A DNA stretch of 64,000 nt from Paracyclopina nana. Lineage: Eukaryota; Arthropoda; Copepoda; Cyclopoida; Cyclopettidae. The position numbers and the translations under genes were made by a program. Of the stretch, positions 1 to 11,300 are shown piece by piece. The stretch is taken from NCBI GenBank assembly GCA_019096065.1, contig JAGUCH010000001.1:10478001-10542000 (forward strand), given 5' to 3'. Position 1 is the first letter of the stretch; each line of letters opens with the position of its first letter. The notes beneath the pieces were generated by a model. The model searched no databases and was not told the DNA's origin. It worked only from the letters and a program-made list of their open reading frames with translations.

Positions 1-1432
1 GCCAGTGTAGCCTAGCTTGAAGCAGTCCAAAACATGTAAGGAAGCTGGCTTGGCTCTCAAAGTACTTTCACTACCAGCATTGGGCCAACCTCCCTCGTTC
101 TGCGAAGAAGCATTGCAAATGTACATTAAGCATTCTTTGTACTATATATTTGCCCTCATGTGTAACTTTACTATGATAAAGTACACAAGAGCAAGGTAAC
201 GCTTTCTTTGAGGGAATTTTAAATGACAAATAGAGATACATTGCCAGTTTCCAGGTGCACGCAATTCTGTGAGTGGATGAAAAACCATCTCACCATGTAC
301 CACTGATGCCTCCAAAATGGGTCAGAGAAGTACGACGCACTCTCGCCACCTTTGGCACCCTCAACGGCATCCCACAGCTCCAGAAGTTGAGGCTCCACTC
401 CTCTTTCAATTTGATCGGCAAGAAATTCTCTTTTCACTCTTGTCTTGAGAAAGAGCTGTTGAGCAAAGACAACCTAAACAAAGAGCAAACCTTTCTTCTC
501 TTCACAAAAATGGCATCAAATGAGGTTACTTGAACATCATCTTCTAAGCCTCTTGTATGCAAGTACGACCCTTCAATATTACTCTCAGGGTGATCGAGCT
601 TTTTTAATAAGTAGTAATCCCGAAAGCCATCAACCTGCAATAATAGAGCTCTGATTATCGACCATCCAAAGCAAAATACTAATTAATCCCACTCATCTTA
701 TCTTTATCAGATGCGCGATTACAGAATTAAAAGACTAAACCTTCCTGATGCTGATAGAAAAGCAGGTTTATGATTCATCACAGCAGACTGAGCAGAGTTT
801 TCACTTTTTGTTTACATTTGCGACCAGTTTGTCATCAGAAATGGGCACATGAACCTTTGTCAATTGTAAAATAAAATTCTTGCGAACATATATTTGCCAG
901 CATATCACGCAAATTAAAAGAAAAATATAGCTATTCAGCAGTAATATTTGCAAGCTTAGCGTTTGCTGATGACTCAAAGTACGCAATGATTTTTTGACTT
1001 ATGCTTTGAAGAGCTTCATGAGCCCACCGTTTGGAAGGTATTCAAGGTAATAATAAAAAACAGCTGACTTCTGCCGTCCTTATCAAATCGGACGAATCCT
1101 TTCTGAATTTTGATTCACAATGGCTCCAAGTCGAGTTTCTTCTTTAGCCGCTGGATTTCATTTTTTAAAGGGTGCATTTACGAATGTCGCGATAATTCAA
1201 CGCACCCACGAAGGTAAGTTATCAGACTATATTTTTTTGAAGCACTTATTAACGCTTAGTAGCTCACCTGTCCAAGATTTTCATAGCCCAATTGAGCAGC
1301 CAAATCCTCAACCGAACCAGACTGGAGTCGTACTATCCACTCGTTTGCATAATCGTCGGCTTTCTCGCTACCATCATGCAAAGCATTGGCATGGAGAGCA
1401 GCGAACAAGGCTATTAATAGTCGCAAGTTCAT
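1..1432 (-). CDS. Proprotein convertase (furin/PC2 family), N-terminal exons only
   Basis: Secretory-pathway serine protease that cleaves prohormones and other precursors at basic sites. Exons on the minus strand: 1432-1268, 634-491, 443-294 and 99-1 (continuing off the window), all joined in phase 0. Start ATG at 1430-1432 opens a signal peptide (MNLRLLIALFAALHANA). The prodomain reads NEWIVRLQ...LGYENLGQ, then LHTRGLEDD, and ends in a run of basic sites (FVKRRK-TRVKR, about residues 96-108), the expected autocleavage region. The mature protein begins with SDPFWRHQWYM, matching the conserved (N)DPLFxxQWYL motif, followed by NEGG and LGYTG, the usual lead-in to the catalytic Asp. The catalytic Asp, His and Ser lie outside the window, so activity and the exact subtype (PC2, furin or other) cannot be decided. 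Intron 444-490 is only 47 bp. Confidence 0.85.
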
Positions 1433-2570
1433 ATTTGGTAAGTACTTCTTTATGACTGGCTGCAACCCATTTTCTGCTACTCATCCAACTTTATCAGTCC
1501 ATTAGGAAAGCAAAGTATGAATCCTCTATGCTACTGGGCAAAAGTGTTAGCAGATACGACGAACACTTGTAGATTGGCTGGTGCAGTGACAATTCCCTTC
1601 GCACATTTGCCACTAATAGCACAGAAATTCTGAGGAATTTTAAACTCGGTTTGCAGCCGAAGTGTCCAAGGTAATTCGAAACTTTGCTCTGAGAATATAA
1701 AAAGGCCTCTGCTTTCACTTTGCTTCGGTGGCAAACATTTTTATACGAAGTTTGGAAGCTTTTTGAAAAGCGTTAATTAATAGAAAAGTGAAACCTTAGT
1801 ATCCTCGAATGCATCCTGCAGGCAGAGGCGAGTGGCATTTGCACGTTCACCCATTTGTTTGAACACTTGTGCCTTTCAGCAGATTTGTGACGTAAAATCA
1901 GTAAGGATGAAGACGCATTCACGCAACTGCAAACAAGGCTTTTTCATTTATTTACAGCTCTATTCACCTTTACTGAGAAATCTAGAACTGATTGAAACTG
2001 TCAGCTTATTAATAATTAGGAAATTGTTAATAGGAGATAAGCATGATTTTTTAATTTGTCTTATTGATTAATGAGAATTAGAACCTTTGCCTGAAAAAGA
2101 CAATATATGTTGCTAGTTAAGTTTCCCAGAAGTTGATATTAAGCCAATAAGGTGTCAGCTCACAGTCGTCTTTCTTTTTGTAGCAATAAACTAATTGCCC
2201 TTTAATGCATTTTGGTGAAAAATTGCGTTTGAGTGTTGTTTTAGATTGCTCTCGGCCACAATTGTAGAGCAGTAACTTCATTAAACTGATTATCACCTTG
2301 TTTCGCATCCCAAGGATAAAAGGCTTTTTGAAAGACATTTTTGCCACTCAACAACACATTTAATAGTTTCAATTGGATCATTTTCCTTGGTAATGGACAT
2401 AATTAGTCCGCATAGTTAATCAGAGCTCCGATTTGTCAGCAGCCTCGAATAAACAGCTCTCCGGAATTGCTGTTTGAAAATGTTGCTTGAATAACACACT
2501 TTCTTTTATTCTATTTTTGATTGCTACAGAGCTGGCCGTGGAGGCAGCTCGAGAGGCCTCCAAAAATCAG
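1120..2570 (+). other. Candidate upstream exons of the GPCR (or a separate short gene)
   Basis: ATG at 1120 opens MAPSRVSSLAAGFHFLKGAF...RTHE and ends at a good donor after base 1213 (gtaagt). A second exon at 2530-2570 (after ctacag, before gtggga) reads ELAVEAAREASKNQ. Their phases fit each other and fit the open frame beginning at 2648, which runs into the GPCR ATG at 2690. If used, the receptor gains about 60 N-terminal residues and its first intron contains convertase exon 1 on the opposite strand. Alternatively the exons belong to a short separate protein ending at the TAG that follows base 2570. No family is recognised. Confidence 0.35.
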
Positions 2571-2689
2571 GTGGGAGTGAAAATGTAGAGACATTATCGA
2601 GAAGTCTTGTAGCGCGAGCGCACCTTCGGCTCTGACATTTTCTCCAGATTGAGAACTTGGCGGCACTCCTTTCTCAACCATCAACCATT

Positions 2690-4623
2690 ATGGAAGACTT
2701 CGAAGACAACGCTTTGGCCTTCGCCATGGCCAACCTCAATTTGGGCAACCTATCCAGCTACGAAGATGGCTACCAGGAATACAGCATTGGCTACAATCCG
2801 TTCAATGCAACAACCGCCAAAAACCTGAGCATGTCAGAAAAAGACCCGTTCTGGAACGACATACTCACCATGTCGGTGTGCAAGGGGACCAATGGAGCGA
2901 CTCTCAGTGAAATCCTATTTGGTGTGACCAAGTGGATCGAAATAGTCGAAGGATACTCCAAAGTAAGCGTCGAAGCTTGAAAAAGCACTACTGCAGTTCC
3001 AGTAATTTATTTGTGGCCTTTCGTTTCAGATGACTGTATCGTTTATGGGCGCAATTTTCAACCTCATCTCAATCCTCATCATGGTTTGGCCCCCGCGGAA
3101 GCTGACCTCGTTGTTTCACGGAATGGTTGTCCAATTGCTGGCCATTGAGACCATGTCCATCGTGCTGGACATGATGCACTCGTTTCGAGTCCTCAACGAG
3201 CACACTCAGTGCGGATCCTACGTCTACTGCATTTTTGCAGCCTATGTTTTCTACCCCCTTGAAAATATGCTCACGTTCGCATCCATCTTCATCATGGTGA
3301 TCATTGCCAAGCAGCAAACGCACGCACTCCGCTCCCCGCTAGCCTTCCAGCAGAAACTAAAAATCAGGTAAAAATAATAATATTTTTATATTTATTGAGT
3401 TATGATGCGAGCGTTCATTCTTGTATTACAGATCGCTGACGAGCACTCTAAAAACGACGATGCCAGCGTTTTTGGGTGCTTTTGTAATTGGGCTTCCCAT
3501 TGTGTTTGAGTCAGTCATTGTCCAATCGCATGATCCTATCTTGGCCACCTATGATCAAGTAAGGCTCAAGCCAAAAAAGGCCAAATAGTTGCAATAATGA
3601 TTTGTTTTGTCTTCTTCTAGCCTGAAAATTCTTCACAGGCAGTCTACTGCCCCCAGCTGTCCCGATACAGAATTTCGCAAGAGTACGTCATTGGATACAG
3701 AATAATCGTGGTCTTTCTCTCAACCCTTGTGATGCCATTTGGCTTCTTGGCCCATTACGCTTACCACATGTGGTGGATCCTGTTCCGGAGGAGTCAACTC
3801 GTAAATAGGCCGCAAAATCAATCGGCTCAAAGCAGGGCAATGAAAGAAGAAGCTGCTAAAAACTGCAAGGTAAATCTTATCGATTATTAGCATTTCTCAT
3901 ATGTGGGCTTTTGGAATTTTATTGCATACTTTTGTACTAAATCAGCTAGAGGCTGCGCAATTCCAATAATTGGTTAAATTGGCAGTCGTCAGCCCCAAAT
4001 TAAGCGAAAGTAACAGCGGAGCTGTTAATGCATAAGAGCATCAAGCCGATCTTCATGGAAGGCTGTAGCTTGCGTAACAAATCTTAGAGCTGGCCCTAGG
4101 GGCAATGGCATCCATCATATTTGTAGCAATAGTGATCTTCTGATTCCTAAAAATAATAATGTTCCATTTTCCTTCATAGGCTTTCCTGTGTCTTATGTTG
4201 CTCCTTGCCATTTGCTACTGCCCAAGTCTCATACTGGGCATCCAGGAGTCGATGAATACTGACCAGTATTCCTATGGAGTGGAATTCAAGTGCAGCGCCA
4301 TTCCTCTTTGGGTGCACAAACTCGAAACCGTCACTCAATTAGCCATGACTTGCTTTGCCTCCCTCAGCGGAATTGTTTATTGTGCTTCTTGTCCAAGCTT
4401 CAGAAAAAAAGTACTTCACATAATAGGAAAATTGCCTCGACAAGAGCTGTTGCAGAACCAAACTGATCTCAACTCTGTCGACAATGAAAACAGCCTCAAT
4501 GAAGTCGACGAAGACATGTCAAGATCCAATGGGGGAATTGCGTTGGAAATGCTGCCCAAGGTGGAGCTCCAGATTCAAGCTGAAAATATGCTGTCCACTA
4601 ATGCAACCCGAATTGACGTTTAA
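2690..4623 (+). CDS. Rhodopsin-like (class A) G-protein-coupled receptor, orphan
   Basis: Five exons with consistent phases: 2690-2962, 3030-3367, 3432-3558, 3621-3869, 4180-4623; about 476 aa. The acidic N-terminus has several N-x-S/T sites. Seven hydrophobic segments follow: the first begins MTVSFMGAIFNLISILIMVW, then GMVVQLLAIETMSIVLDMM, YPLENMLTFASIFIMVIIA, AFLGAFVIGLPIVFESVIV, VIGYRIIVVFLSTLVMPFGF, CLMLLLAICYCPSLILGI and LAMTCFASLSGIVYCAS. A cysteine before the third segment (HTQCGSY) and one in extracellular loop 2 (VYCPQ) could form the class A disulfide. DRY after the third segment and NPxxY in the seventh are not conserved. The general look resembles the FMRFamide/myosuppressin receptor group, but I cannot name the ligand. 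The cytoplasmic tail is Ser/Glu-rich. The ATG at 2690 is used here; the reading frame is open further upstream (see the candidate upstream exons). Confidence 0.8.
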
Positions 4624-5306
4624 ATATTCTATACTTTGCAAAAAAAGTCAGATTTGCAACTGCGGTCACAATGTTTTCGTGTGATATATGCTACTATTAA
4701 GATAATAACGAAGAGTATTTTTTCTGTTGTCAATCAGCCTAATTAAAGTAGCTCGCGAACTCGTGCGTGTACATATAGCCAAATGTAATGTATATAATAT
4801 GGGCGGGGCATCGTTTCTTCTGTCCGGAAAGCCCTAGGCTGGCAGGGTTTTTCAAAAAAAAAAATAGGTTTTTTATCAAGCATGTTAGGCCATCTAATTG
4901 ATTTCGTGGCTGCAATAAGAACAAGTTTGATTGAAGCCAAAATGAGTAGCTTCTACTTGTGGTAGAAATGAGCCTACTACTTTTCCTCAATTATCAAAAA
5001 GCTTTTTTTGAGCGCTAGTTTTACGACTTCTCAGCGTTTTTAGGAAGATCCAACGTCAAAATCTCAAACTCTCAGCCTTTCTAAATGGAATTGGAAAAAT
5101 CCTAAAGATATCACTCGTCTCGATAATTGCGCTGAGCCTTCGGAGCCTCGGAGGTTGAACGCCGCCGAAAAATTCAATTCAAAATGAGGAGAAAGCTAGT
5201 TGATGAAATATTTGCGTGTGCTGCCTCTACCGCAACATAGAAATAGGAGCATACATGGAAGCAGTCGTAATTTTGTGTTAACCATGACAACATCAGCCTA
5301 GACAAA
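4624..5306. other. Intergenic spacer, nothing recognised
   Basis: AT-rich DNA between the GPCR stop and the first CIB2-like exon, with an A-run at about 4854-4864. I see no coding or RNA gene here. The region just before 5307 is expected to hold the CIB2-like promoter. Confidence 0.5.
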
Positions 5307-8300
5307 ATGGGGAACAAACAAACAGTGTTCACGGAGGAGCAGCTCGAAAATTATGTGGTAATTTCCCCCAAAACATAAATCAGTGCCTTGAGCACTCTTT
5401 ATTTATACACTTTGAAAATGAATGTTATGGAAACCTAATTTCTTAGCTGATAATTAAATTTTTTTGGGGCCATAGGGCAATCAAAGTTGTAACAGCGCAC
5501 ATATGGCATTTTTGTCAACTTAGCGGTGGGTTCACTACATACGGCAGTGAAGCGAAAATCCCTGTATTTTGCTGAGATTTGGCGTGCGCTCGCATCTACC
5601 GTACAATAATGGATTTTATTCGTCACATGTGAAGAAATAATGGCCATTATTGTACAGTGGGCAGCTTCAGAGTTCTTCTTCAATTAAAAAAAAGACTTGA
5701 CTGGGATTCGAACCCGGGTCTACCGAGTGAAAGGTCTGCACTTTGCCAGTGTACTAACAGAACTTACTTAACACATTGTACGGTGGTTCATTAAGTGGTT
5801 TTCACGCGCATGATAAATTCTGCCAAATCGCCAATTCTCATTTGCCACCAACTTTCAGCTTCTTTTTGGGAGTTTCTTAGCCATGAAAATAGCTCAAATT
5901 CGTGAAATTAGGTAGAAATTCGTCCTTAAAGTTTGTCTGAAACTGTTTCCATGAGGGAAAACAGTAGACCAGCCAATTTTGTCACTAAAAGTCAATTTTT
6001 TGCTTAGAGCCCTGTGAAAATTGGCTCCGACTATTATGAGTGTTATTATCTGTCTTTCAAATCATTTTTATCACAGAAAGACTTCCAAAAAAGGAATAAA
6101 AAAGTAACATCTCTTTAAATTTCAAGCCAAATGCGACTTTTGGCACTTTTTTGAAAAAGGGGATGGCCATATAAAAACTAGTACGTTTATTTGGGAGCCC
6201 TGTGCATATACTTTGAGCAGGCGACCTGAAATTTGGCACGTGCATTCCTCTCCCCATCGCGCATGATCTTTATTAGCGGCATTTTTTGATTTTCCGCCAA
6301 ATGACAGACTTCCATTTTTCTCCGCTCCCAATTGACGAAATGAGCTGAATTTTTGTGTGCGGCTCCCATTTTGCCAGGGCTACAACTTTTATAAATGACT
6401 TTTTTCTCGATTCGGACTCCCAAGGGCACTTGTTTATGAGCGTTTTTCGTATTTTTGCAATATCTCCAGCAGGCCTCAACCAAATGTGCTGAATTTTTGT
6501 GAACAACTTTGATTTTACATTTCCCACAACTTTTATTACTACATTTTTTGCGCCAAGCAACTTTTCTGAGTAGCTATTTATGAGCCAATTCTTTAATATC
6601 TACAGCAGACATCAAACAAATGAGCTCAATTTCAGTTAAATGACCTTTTCCTACATATTTTATTCATGACTCTTATTCAAAAAATGACTTTCATTTGTGG
6701 CTACTTTAAGATGCTTTTGTATTTTATAGATTGAAAAGATTTAACCCACTTTTGATTTCCTTTCACTCTTATATTGAGCTAGGTAGCAATACTTTTTGTT
6801 ACCAATATGTACATGATAGGTAACTTGTCAGTAATCAGACTTCTTCACATAAAGAAACACCTGGGCTCTCCCAATGTTCCTGGTTAGCCTCAATGGCAAG
6901 TCATCATTGACCTCAAAATACTGGTTCTCACTTTTGATGATTGAGTAATAGTGGCCTGAGGTGACACTCCCAGTGTGGACAATTGCTGCCACAAGGCTGT
7001 AATTTACAAAAATCCCACCTCTTGCTGCAACTGTTAGATCTCCACCAAGTTGAATGATGCTACCAATTTTTCTTGATGCTTGATTATCCTTTTCCCAAGT
7101 GGACCTTGGAATGGAGACAGCAATGATTGGAGTGGCATCCTCAAAAAATGTTGCATTGGTTAATGAGAACATTTTGAGGCAAGCTTGGCATTGGGCTTCA
7201 GTCTCTCCTCTCAGGAATCTTTCAAACTCTTCTTGCAGGCTCACTGATGGAAAAGGTATTGAGAAGAAGGCATTTTGCACAGGCTCAGTTGGGCTTGATA
7301 CACTTCCAGCAGTGCAAGAGCAGTTTCCTCTGCTTGAGACTGTGTATGTTGTAGGTTGAGCAATTCTTGCACTCAAGCATCCAATGCTTGATTGTGCCAT
7401 TGAGGCAAAGAAGTCTTCTGTGGACATGTAACTTGTCAGCAAGCTTTCATCCAAAGCAAGGTTGTTGACAAATGTTTTCAAAGCTGAGAGGCCATTGATC
7501 ACCAAGTTTTCTTTCAGATGGGCCCAAATGTTGATTGCAAAATCAAAGCCTTGTCAAGGTTCAGGCAAATTAGGTGCTTCATCTTGGTCCATAAAATCAC
7601 TTGTTTTCCTGACAGCCCACAGAAATGCAGTTAATCCTGCACTAAACCAGCAAAGCTTCTTTGTGGTGTTTCTCAACTAAAGCAGGTTCAATTGTGAAAA
7701 AGTTGTTTCTGAAAAGCAATTGCTAAACATTAGCTGTTTTTTAGCATGTGTGTTAAGATTCCACTTACCAGGCATTGACTCATATCCATAAGAGGCATCC
7801 AACAAAACTTGAGGTGCCATACTGACTGAAGAAGCATTCATGGAATCCTCTGCCACCAGATGCAGAGACTTCTCTTGGATATCAGCCCCATCATGGTGAC
7901 TTGTAGATAGATCATCATAGTCCATCCTAGCCTCTTCATCACTCAAATCTGGTTGAGATGCTTCCTCATCCCCTGAAGAGCTCTCAAGAGTTCCTTGATT
8001 GCTGTCATTGTCATCATCATCATCTCCATCTGCTTTGGAGTCTTTGAGCCCATCCCCTGAGGCCACTGGGAAAGCCTGTGGTATCAAATCAGAGATTAAA
8101 AGACTTGTATTACTTCCTTTTCACCTTAGCATATGCATAGGAAGGCTGCAAATTTGTAGGATTTCTTGTGTCAGTTAGGGCCATCCTGACTACTTTGTTG
8201 GGAGTATACCAGTCTGGACAAGTGACCACAATTGTTTCAGCAATAACATGCCCTCCTGTTGACATGGGTCTTGAGCACACATCTGGCACATCACTTTTGG

Positions 8301-11300
8301 AGCTGCATCTCCAACCATACAGTGACTGCAACTCATTTTCCAAGTGGAGCAAATTGTTTGGCTCATTTGCAAAGCACAACATGGTGTGCTTGTCAAATTT
8401 TCTAGAAAGAAAAGTTTGGTCACATGAGGTCTTCATTTAAAGCAGAATATACCTTGAAGCCATGCTTCTTTTTGCAGATGGGAAAGAGCAATAAACTGCT
8501 AGGACACCTTGCTGAGGCCAATTCCCCATGGTAATCTCATCCCATTCATTGGGAGCATCAGGCATATGTCGCACATGAAGAAGGAGGTCCTGAGGAAGCT
8601 CTTCAAGTGCATCTTGGTGCTTGTTGAAATCCTCAAAGGTATCCTCAATGGCCTTTAGCTCCAGCCTTCTTGCCAAGGTCAGGTAGTAAGAAGCTCTTTC
8701 CAGTCGATATGGTCCCATTGCTAACAAATACAAAAGCAGCACTGAAAACTTTCCAAAAAAGTGAAAATATCCATGGAAAATCAAGGCCTTTAGATGTATG
8801 AATTTATCACTACAAGTCCTTAATTCTTGGGAAAAAACAGTGGCCACACGCATGCGTTGAGCTCACGGAAAATGTGAAAAATTGGCAAGGTGTGTTACTC
8901 TAGCACAAGGCAGCGGCTCACTGAGGGCTACAGCAAGATGAGTCTTATGCTTCACAGCATCCTACTGGTCTCAGGATCTCACTGGTCCCAGGGTCTCACT
9001 AATCCCAGCGTCCCACTGGTCCCAGGGTCTCACTGGTCCCAAGCGACCCACTGGTCCAGGGGTCTCACTAGTCCCGGGTTCCCTTTGGTTCAGGTGTCTG
9101 GGGTCCTACTAGTCCTGGAGTCACACTGGTCCAGGGGTCTCACTGGTCCAGGGCGTCCTACCGGTCCAGGAGTCTCACTAGTCCAGGGGTCCTTTTGGTT
9201 CAGGGGTCCAGGGTCCCACTGGTCCCTGGGTCCCACTAGTCCCGGCGTCCCACTGGTCTTACCTAACTTTCTGTTATTTTCTTTAACTTAACAATGTTAG
9301 CTAACTTTCTGTTAACACAGTTTCAAAAAAGTCACTTCATAGCTCATAGTAAAAAATTCCAGTACCAGTGGGACGGCCGGGATCTGGGACCAATGGGATG
9401 CTAGGACCAGTGGGATGATGGGTCCAGTGGGACGCTTAGACCAGCAAGATGCTGGGACCTGTGGGACCCAGGGACTAGTGGAACACTAGGAGCAGTGGGA
9501 TGCTGGAACCCAGGACCTGTGGGACATAGCATGAGATGATAGCACATTTTGTGAAACACTGACAAGTGGGACCCCATGGCAAGTTGGACTCTGTGACCAG
9601 TGTGACACTGTGACATTGTCGAGTGCATGTGTGGTGTTATGAAAATTGGATCAGCTGTCTCGACTTATGGGAATCATCTCATGTAATGCTAGTGAGCCCT
9701 TGCCTTGCCTAGTGTGAAACACCAGGCGGCCATACTTGGATCAACTAGGACATACTGTCCTTGGATAGTCTGCAACAGATTGCCCTTGGATAGACTAACA
9801 GAACTCATAGTCCCTGGATCGACAAGACAGATTGTCCTTGGATGTACTATGAAGACAAACAGTTTGTGGATCAAAGAAATGGATAGTCCTTGGATTGACT
9901 ACTATGACTTAACAGGATTTGGGTCGACTAGAATGAACTGTGCTTGGATATACTGACATAACTGACTGTCCCTGCATTGAAAAACAGATCGTACTTGGAT
10001 TGAAAGCTAGAACGTACTGTACAATGTTAGAATTCAACAAAAACTGTTGTTCTATCCAAGGACTGTATGTTCTCATAGACGATCCAAGGACGATTTGTCT
10101 TGTCAATCCAAGTACAGCTCATTTTTCTTGAATAACCAAATAAATGTCAGTCCTGGTCTATCCAAGGACTGTGTGCTCTGACAGTTGATCCAAGGGTGAT
10201 CTGTCTCATCCATCTGGGGACTGTCCGTAGTAATAGTCAATCCAGGGATGAAATGTTTTGTCAACACTAGGCTAATTTGTCATAGTCTATTCATGGACGA
10301 TCTGTTTTCGATCCAAGGGTAAGAGTCCGAAACACCTTGCTAATTTTTCACTCTCCAATTTCCGTGAGCTGGACTCATGCGTGTGGCCAAAATAGTTTTG
10401 AAAAGAGCAAGAGCTAAGTAAAGTACAAAAAAGTGAAAAATTAAACTGTAAACAACCAATTGAAGAACCAAACTTGTGTCAGTGTGCACTGTTTGGACAG
10501 CTAGGGGCGAGTTCTAACTTAAGTGTCCTTTAGTTTACATTTAGAATGTAAAATATTTTTATAATTAGTTGACTCAGCTTGACTTGGAGCTTTGCCCAAC
10601 ATTTAGAGCACTATTTACTTCCCTTTTGACAGGACAACAAAGTCTGCATAGCCAGCCAACAACAACCAAAATAATTTAATTAAAAAGCCTTGACATCGAT
10701 AACTTGTAGTGATCAGGTCAAAGATATGCCTAATAACTAGTGGCGGACTCTTACCCTTGGATCAACAACAGAAGGTCCTTGGATAGACCATGATGAATCA
10801 GACTTGGATTGACAAAATGAATCATACCATACTTGACATCAATATTAGAATCCTGATGCTCAGCATGAGTAAAATAAAAGTAGCTGCTTATAAAAATTAA
10901 TTGCCCTAAAAAAGAGACTAGACTCATCAAAATGAAACTAGATTTTGAGCTTGACTCCCAAGTAATTATTTTATATACTGTAATACGATTTCCTTGTGTT
11001 ATAATTCAGTTTACCGATCCGACTCAGCTCTTTTATGTCACATTTCTTTCTAAGCAATTTGGGGGATATTAAATACTTAACGGCCCTGGAATCAAATTTG
11101 AGGGATTTTAAGCAATTTAATGCCACAAATAATTAATGGATATAATCCAAATGACAAAGAAGTTGGAAAAAAAAGAGGATCATCCAAGGTTTGAACTTAA
11201 GACAGTTAGATTAGCAATCCAATGCTCTAACCACTGAGTTATGGAAACATCATGAAGATTGGGTGCTATGTACAGGACTTTAACCATAGCTTAACCCAGA

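Noticed and set aside
6187..6560. 98- and 95-codon minus-strand frames, with a partner at 12602-12838 (+)
   Set aside because: They are the inverted-repeat arms. Differences between arms change amino acids freely, so no protein-level conservation is evident.
8890..9291. Plus-strand frame of 133 codons, Gly/Ser/Pro/Trp rich
   Set aside because: It is a direct translation of minisatellite A, whose unit happens to lack stops.
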